A DNA stretch of 64,000 bases, from NCBI RefSeq assembly GCF_000218235.1, contig NZ_GL945017.1, forward strand, positions 2,526,902 through 2,590,901. The letters are read 5' to 3'. The notes under the pieces were generated by a model that searched no databases, was not told the DNA's origin, and saw only the letters and a list, made by a program, of their open reading frames with translations. Below are positions 59,905-64,000 of this stretch, one piece after another (position 1 is the stretch's first letter; each line of letters begins with the position of its first letter). The position numbers were made by a program, and so were the translations under genes. This DNA is from Hallella multisaccharivorax DSM 17128 (GTDB taxonomy: Bacteria; Bacteroidota; Bacteroidia; Bacteroidales; Bacteroidaceae).

Positions 59905-60486
59905 ATGAACAAGGGAAGTAGATACCAAGAAGCATACGAGCAGTTTCTGCAAGGCGAGATAGATCTTTTTTATAAAGAGGTCTACCCTACTCTCCTTGTC
60001 TTCACGCGTCGGCTACTCCCTGATACGCTCGTTTATCTTGCCGAGGACTGTGTGCAGGACTCCATCTTCAAGCTCTACCATCAGCGTGGCGAGATGTCCA
60101 CACCTGAGCATGCCAAATCGTTCCTTTATATCTGCATCCACCATGCTGTCGTCTCTTATATCCGTAAGGACAACAGCCGGCAGCATTTCGTCAGTCAGGA
60201 CAACGACAATTTCGAGGATGACTTCTCTGTGGAGATGATTCGACAGGAGACCATCGACGAACTCATGGGTGCCGTGGACCGGTTGCCCGACGACATGCGG
60301 CAGCTCTGTATGATGATTTTCCGTAAAGGACTGAAGACATCTGAGATTGCCAGACAGCTCAACATGACGGAGAGTGGGGTGAAGAAAAAGAAGCGGCGGC
60401 TGCTTGACCTCCTCAGGAAGTCGCTCTCACCGGAAGCACCTCTCTTCGCATTTTTTATCTGGTTCTTCCACTTTCCGGGTGGATAA
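59905..60486 (+). CDS. ECF RNA polymerase sigma factor
   Basis: The 193-residue sigma factor has region 2 (DLFYKEVYPTLLVFTRRLLPD, YLAEDCVQDSIFKLYHQRGE, SFLYICIHHAVVSYIRKDNS) and region 4 (LPDDMRQLCMMIFRKGLKTSEIARQLNMTESGVKKKKRR), as in Bacteroidota RpoE-like proteins that pair with FecR. The C-terminal tail (LFAFFIWFFHFPGG) is strongly hydrophobic, as often in this group. The ATG at 59905 is chosen over the open frame to 59878 because MNKGSRYQEAYEQFL is family-like. It should direct transcription of the FecR-SusC-SusD operon. Confidence 0.92.
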   Translation: MNKGSRYQEAYEQFLQGEIDLFYKEVYPTLLVFTRRLLPDTLVYLAEDCVQDSIFKLYHQRGEMSTPEHAKSFLYICIHHAVVSYIRKDNSRQHFVSQDNDNFEDDFSVEMIRQETIDELMGAVDRLPDDMRQLCMMIFRKGLKTSEIARQLNMTESGVKKKKRRLLDLLRKSLSPEAPLFAFFIWFFHFPGG

Positions 60487-60767
60487 GGTAGGTGATCATC
60501 CTACTCGACGGTCTCGTCTTTTAACCTCAATAACAGCAGACTGAGGTATTTATTATTCCTATAACCATACCCTTTCCTCTCTATACTTTATCCTGTTACT
60601 TGTTCCTTCTAACATTACATTGATAACTCTGCAATCATATCATGCCAGCATTCCTGTCCACTTGGCCATTAGTATATTCAGCCTGTCTGGGTTTGCGCAT
60701 GCACCTATAGAGCGGGGTTCAAACATCGAATTTACTGATTTAGATAATTGCAGATATTTAATATTAA

Positions 60768-60832
60768 CTCAAGAATTAGAGAATTTTATTATGTACACGC
60801 ATAACATAATTGCTTATTCTCTAATTCTTGAG
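60768..60832. repeat. Inverted repeat, 17-bp arms, in the gap before the aminotransferase
   Basis: CTCAAGAATTAGAGAAT (60768-60784) and its exact complement (60816-60832) flank 31 nt. GAATTAGAGAATT also occurs at 48894-48906 after the PBP4 gene, so this may be the end of a small mobile element or a terminator shared by the sigma (plus) and aminotransferase (minus) genes. The remainder of the 379-bp gap (60487-60767) is AT-rich with no believable gene. Confidence 0.55.
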
Positions 60833-60865
60833 CTAAAATAATTCTTGAAATGAGAAATGAGAGCA

Positions 60866-62137
60866 TTACTCCACGGCCTCGCGGATGCTGTCAATGATGA
60901 AGTCGAGGTCGTTGTCGGTGACCAGCGGTCCTGAAGGCAGGCAGAGGCCTCTCTTGAACATTCCTTCACTCACACCATTGACATAGGCTGGCGCATCACG
61001 ATAGACAGGCTGGCGGTGCATGGGTTTCCACAACGGGCGTGACTCCACATTGCAGGCATCGAGCCACAGGCGCAGGCCCTCCACATTATCATTGGGCTGA
61101 CAGTCTGTCGTGGCCTTCATGGCCTGATGGATGACACCGGCGGCACCACCCACCGCGCCTTTCACGGTGGTCTGGTAAGCCCGCTCCTGCCCCTTGATAT
61201 GCACATGGGGATCGATGAGCACAGTGTTGAGCCAGTAGTTACTGCAGCTGTCGGGGCTCTGCTCGGCATGGAAAGTAAAGCCGTCCATGTGGCTGAAGGC
61301 CTCGGCATAGCGGCGGGCAAGATGACGGTGGTGGGCGATATGCTCATCAAGGACTGTCATCTGTCCACGGCCGATACCCGCACAGATATTCGACAGACGG
61401 TAGTTGTAACCGATGTGCTCGTGCTGGTAATAGGGATAGCCCTCGCGTGCCTGCGTGGCGTAGAACATAATGCGGTCGCGCGCCGCTGCATCTGGACAGA
61501 TGAGCGCGCCACCACCCGAGGTGGTAATCATCTTGTTGCCATTAAAGGACAGCACGCCGTAATCGCCAAAGGTGCCGCACACACGGCCATGGTAACGTGA
61601 GCCCAGTCCCTCGGCGGCGTCCTCGATAAGAGGAATGCCGTATTTCCGGCAGACGGCTTGTATCTCCGCAATCTTCGCCGGCATGCCATAGAGATAGACC
61701 ACGATGACGGCTTTGGGCTTGCGTCCGGTCTTACTGATACGGTCAGCGATAGCCTCATCAAGGAGTTGCGGGTCCATATTCCACGTCTCGCTCTCGGAAT
61801 CGACAAAGACGGGGGTGGCACCCTGATAGGTCACGGGGTGCGACGAGGCACAGAAGGTGAAGCTCTGGCAGATGACCTCGTCACCGGCCTGCACGCCAAG
61901 TGTCACCAGCGCCAGGTGCACGGCCGAAGTGCCAGAGGCAAGCGCTACGACACGGCGTTCATGGCCGTCCTGCGGCGTGGGAGTGTTCACGAAATGCTCA
62001 AGGTCTTCCTCAAACCCGTTGACATTAGGTCCGAGAGGCACTACCCAGTTCTGGTCGAAGGCCTCCTGGATATACTTCATCTCATTGCCTGACATGTGCG
62101 CCAGGCAAAGAATGATACGATGATCAGATTTTTGCAT
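60866..62137 (-). CDS. DegT/DnrJ/EryC1/StrS-family PLP aminotransferase
   Basis: The 423-residue enzyme belongs to the sugar aminotransferases that make amino-sugars for capsules, O-antigen or protein glycosylation. The PLP lysine is K202 in SFNGNKMITTSGGGALIC; ALASGTSAVHLALVTLG at 66-82 binds the cofactor phosphate, EDAAEGLGSRYHGRVCGTFGDY is the second signature, and RLSNICAGIGRGQM follows. It resembles the WeeJ/PglE/PseC-like group, but the substrate is unknown. No other sugar-nucleotide gene is in the window. Its first 32 codons and upstream region are repeated exactly at the right edge (63812-64000). Confidence 0.9.
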   Translation of the reverse strand: MQKSDHRIILCLAHMSGNEMKYIQEAFDQNWVVPLGPNVNGFEEDLEHFVNTPTPQDGHERRVVALASGTSAVHLALVTLGVQAGDEVICQSFTFCASSHPVTYQGATPVFVDSESETWNMDPQLLDEAIADRISKTGRKPKAVIVVYLYGMPAKIAEIQAVCRKYGIPLIEDAAEGLGSRYHGRVCGTFGDYGVLSFNGNKMITTSGGGALICPDAAARDRIMFYATQAREGYPYYQHEHIGYNYRLSNICAGIGRGQMTVLDEHIAHHRHLARRYAEAFSHMDGFTFHAEQSPDSCSNYWLNTVLIDPHVHIKGQERAYQTTVKGAVGGAAGVIHQAMKATTDCQPNDNVEGLRLWLDACNVESRPLWKPMHRQPVYRDAPAYVNGVSEGMFKRGLCLPSGPLVTDNDLDFIIDSIREAVE

Positions 62138-62230
62138 ATAATTTTATATTGATAAAATCACTACTGTGAGTAGATAAGTCCCAGTGCAGGGTGGCCCCCC
62201 GTGGGCCACCTATAATAATGTTCGACCGAT
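62042..62230. repeat. Direct repeat, left copy (at least 189 bp)
   Basis: These 189 bp (aminotransferase codons 1-32, its leader and the left half of the structured element) are identical to 63812-64000, offset 1770. The window ends inside the right copy, so the true length is unknown. Confidence 0.95.
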
Positions 62231-62284
62231 GAATCAGCGGTTGGGACGGTGTCTGTGGTAGGGCACGGGGCCCTACCCTGCACT
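62183..62284. repeat. REPIN-like structured intergenic element, copy B (102 bp)
   Basis: This has the same design as copy A: ends AGTGCAGGG and CCCTGCACT, hairpins GGTGGCCC-CCCGT-GGGCCACC (62190-62210) and GGTAGGGC-ACGGG-GCCCTACC (62257-62277), again 8-bp perfect stems with loops that are reverse complements of each other. The spacer of 46 nt contains ATGTTCGACC, as in copy A. Its right end overlaps the stop codon of the truncated ATPase (62283-62285). Confidence 0.8.
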
Positions 62285-63749
62285 ACACCACCTTCCAGCC
62301 ATCAATGCAGCGCCGCTCTCTGTTGAAGTTCACGCCGACCTTGAACAGCCTGCGCCGGTCCATGGCGAAAGGCTGGGCATAACCCTTTTCTTCGATCTGC
62401 CGCAACGCCTCGTCGGCAGACTTGTCGTACTTGAACTCGAAGATGTAGATATAATCTTTCGTCTTGGCGATCATGTCGACACGGCCATCGGAGAGGGTGC
62501 GCTCCACCTCAACATAGAACCCCAACAGCAACGTGATGAGGTAGAAAGCATTCTGGAAATACTTCTCCGCATCGCCCACTATCTCATAACTCACGCCACT
62601 GAACAGCGTCGACATGCGACGCATGAAAGCATCCGGATTGCCCTTCTCCAATTCGTTTACGAAATGACCAATGAACATCGGTCCACCACCGCTCTCCACA
62701 TGTGTATAGAAGGGAAGCAAGTAGTTGGCCCACCCCTCCTCAACCTCCTCGTTGGGATAGCCGAGGATATACAGGCCGAAGCGCTTGTCATAGTCCTTCA
62801 CCGTGAGGTAACCGCTCTGGTAGATGATAGGAATGGGACTCACACTCAGGGAGTCGATGGAGTTGAGAAAGTCGGCTGACACCTGCTGCTCCGTCAAGTC
62901 AGGAAGATAGAAGTCATCACGCTTGAGCAAATCGACCAAGAAGGACGGAGTGCCCGTCTCAAACCAATAGCTGCCAAAACGATTCTTGGCCAATGTAGAG
63001 AGTAGAGAGAAAGGGTTATAGACGCCATCACCCTCCTCTAAAAAATGGTATCCATCATAGCGTTTGCGTAACTTCTCACATGTCTTCGCAAACGAGAGGT
63101 GGTTGCTGGCAGCTAATTCACGGATACTCTCGGTGAAGTAAGTCATCATCTCCTTCTCCGTAATGCCACAGATGGTACCGTAACGCCAGTCCATCGATAT
63201 ATCCGTGAGGTTGTTCAGATCCGAGAACACACTCACCTTGCCGAATTTCGTCACACCGGTGAAGAATGCGAACTTGAAGTAGCGATCGCACGACTTCACT
63301 ACGCCATAGAACGATTTCAGGATGATACGGTACTCTTCCTGCAGTCTCTCATTGCCGATGGTGGACAGCATGGGCTTGTCGTACTCATCCACAAGCAGCA
63401 CGATACGCTTACCGCTTTTCTCTGCGGCCGCCTTGATGACATATTCAAAGCGCTGCCCAGCTTCACGAAGTCCTGGGCCATGTCCGTATTCCTCCTCAAG
63501 GGGAACAAGGAAGGCATTGATCTTGTCCAGCAGTGACTCCACCGTCTGGTATTGGCCTGTATTGAGATCAAGATGAAGCACGAGATAGGTGTTCCACTCC
63601 TGTTCCAACTGCTCTATCGACAGCCCATGGAACAGGTCCCTCCGTCCGGAGAAGTAAGCCTCCATCGTACTGATGAGTAGCGACTTACCGAAACGACGCG
63701 GACGGGAAAGAAAATAATATTTCCCCTCATCAGCAAGTTTATATATCAA
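62283..63749 (-). CDS. AAA-ATPase-like/PD-(D/E)XK protein (DUF1703), 5'-damaged copy
   Basis: This is a relative of the protein at 45.9 kb: LSRPRRFGKSLLISTMEAY (Walker A-like), VLLVDEYDKPMLSTIG (Walker B), FFTGVTKFGKVSVFSDLNN, KRYDGYHFLEEGDG and the C-terminal nuclease motif (VDMIAKTKDYIYIFEFKYD). The first start codon in frame is TTG at 63749, giving 488 residues. However, homologous sequence continues upstream to 63812 (GIQSFEDIRQGGYVYIDKTG) without any ATG. There it joins, out of frame, a copy of the aminotransferase 5' end. The native first handful of codons is missing, so this copy is probably a pseudogene or a poorly started gene. Confidence 0.75.
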   Translation of the reverse strand: MIYKLADEGKYYFLSRPRRFGKSLLISTMEAYFSGRRDLFHGLSIEQLEQEWNTYLVLHLDLNTGQYQTVESLLDKINAFLVPLEEEYGHGPGLREAGQRFEYVIKAAAEKSGKRIVLLVDEYDKPMLSTIGNERLQEEYRIILKSFYGVVKSCDRYFKFAFFTGVTKFGKVSVFSDLNNLTDISMDWRYGTICGITEKEMMTYFTESIRELAASNHLSFAKTCEKLRKRYDGYHFLEEGDGVYNPFSLLSTLAKNRFGSYWFETGTPSFLVDLLKRDDFYLPDLTEQQVSADFLNSIDSLSVSPIPIIYQSGYLTVKDYDKRFGLYILGYPNEEVEEGWANYLLPFYTHVESGGGPMFIGHFVNELEKGNPDAFMRRMSTLFSGVSYEIVGDAEKYFQNAFYLITLLLGFYVEVERTLSDGRVDMIAKTKDYIYIFEFKYDKSADEALRQIEEKGYAQPFAMDRRRLFKVGVNFNRERRCIDGWKVV

Positions 63750-63907
63750 ACCCGTCTTATCAATATAAACATATCCGCCTTGACGGATATCTTCAAAGCT
63801 CTGTATTCCTTTACCCAGTTCTGGTCGAAGGCCTCCTGGATATACTTCATCTCATTGCCTGACATGTGCGCCAGGCAAAGAATGATACGATGATCAGATT
63901 TTTGCAT
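63746..63907 (-). pseudogene. Chimeric fragment: aminotransferase codons 1-32 fused to ATPase DNA
   Basis: A copy of the aminotransferase start (MQKSDHRIILCLAHMSGNEM to FDQNWV, 32 codons from 63907) runs into the ATPase gene at 63811 in a different frame, adds 21 unrelated residues and stops at 63746. It is a by-product of the duplication joint. Confidence 0.85.
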
Positions 63908-64000
63908 ATAATTTTATATTGATAAAATCACTACTGTGAGTAGATAAGTCCCAGTGCAGGGTGGCCCCCCGTGGGCCACCTATAATAATGTTCGACCGAT
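63812..64000. repeat. Direct repeat, right copy, cut by window edge
   Basis: Identical to 62042-62230. It includes the first 48 bp of a second copy of the structured element (63953-64000). The next base outside would continue GAATCAGCGG if the duplication goes on. Confidence 0.95.

Noticed and set aside
60620..60841. 73-codon open frame before the aminotransferase
   Set aside because: It runs through the inverted repeat at 60768-60832, is AT-rich and has no family-like features or promoter.

Overview
The window reads as chromosome of a Bacteroidota bacterium of the order Bacteroidales, most likely a moderately GC-rich member of Prevotellaceae. The evidence is type III glutamine synthetase, DapL-type lysine synthesis, three SusC/SusD (RagA/RagB) pairs, an ECF sigma/FecR pair, TlpA proteins with DUF4369-like N-termini, DUF6377 and Rpn/DUF1703 proteins, and promoters of the Bacteroidota form TTTG-N19/20-TAnnTTTG (clearest before aroQ, rubredoxin, the EamA transporter and the first DUF1703 ATPase). 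No rRNA, tRNA, CRISPR array or prophage was found.

Layout. 1-5.1 kb (minus): dapF, dapL, an outer-membrane protein and glnN, which runs off the left edge. 5.5-9.0 kb: xerD (minus), then aroQ/O-methyltransferase and rubredoxin/flavodiiron protein (plus). 9.1-14.8 kb: an orphan outer-membrane beta-barrel protein, gpmA, rlmH and an EamA transporter. 14.8-18.7 kb: nadB-nadA-nadC, the de novo NAD pathway; NadA carries an unusual low-complexity insert. 18.85-19.43 kb: a collapsed relic fusing pieces of an ECF sigma factor, a SusC and a SusD. 19.5-20.5 kb: an Rpn-type nuclease. 20.6-28.0 kb (minus): a MoxR/DUF58/DUF4350/DUF4129/SpoIIM cluster with an anaerobic sulfatase-maturase-like radical SAM gene inside it and a divergent RDD gene.

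28.8-39.2 kb is a polysaccharide-utilization-type locus: DUF6377 regulator, GH37 trehalase, SusC, SusD and a secreted GH65 enzyme, probably for trehalose or a related alpha-glucoside. 39.4-45.5 kb holds an AraC regulator with a second SusC/SusD pair that lacks a hydrolase. 45.9-48.9 kb holds a DUF1703 ATPase and a PBP4-like lipoprotein. 49.0-60.5 kb is an ECF sigma (plus) facing a minus-strand operon of FecR, STN-containing SusC, SusD, two lipoproteins and two TlpA-like thioredoxins. 60.9-64 kb holds a DegT/DnrJ-type aminotransferase and a 5'-damaged DUF1703 ATPase inside what looks like a 1770-bp tandem duplication that continues past the right edge.

Three kinds of structure are not explained by genes. 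(i) A family of about 101-bp elements (51486-51586, 62183-62284, and a partial copy at the right edge) has inverted ends and two 8-bp hairpins whose stems differ between copies but stay perfectly paired; the layout resembles REPINs. (ii) A 22-bp unit is tandemly repeated in six intergenic sites, sometimes with inverted copies that form long hairpins. (iii) A direct repeat of at least 189 bp joins the aminotransferase 5' end to the truncated ATPase.
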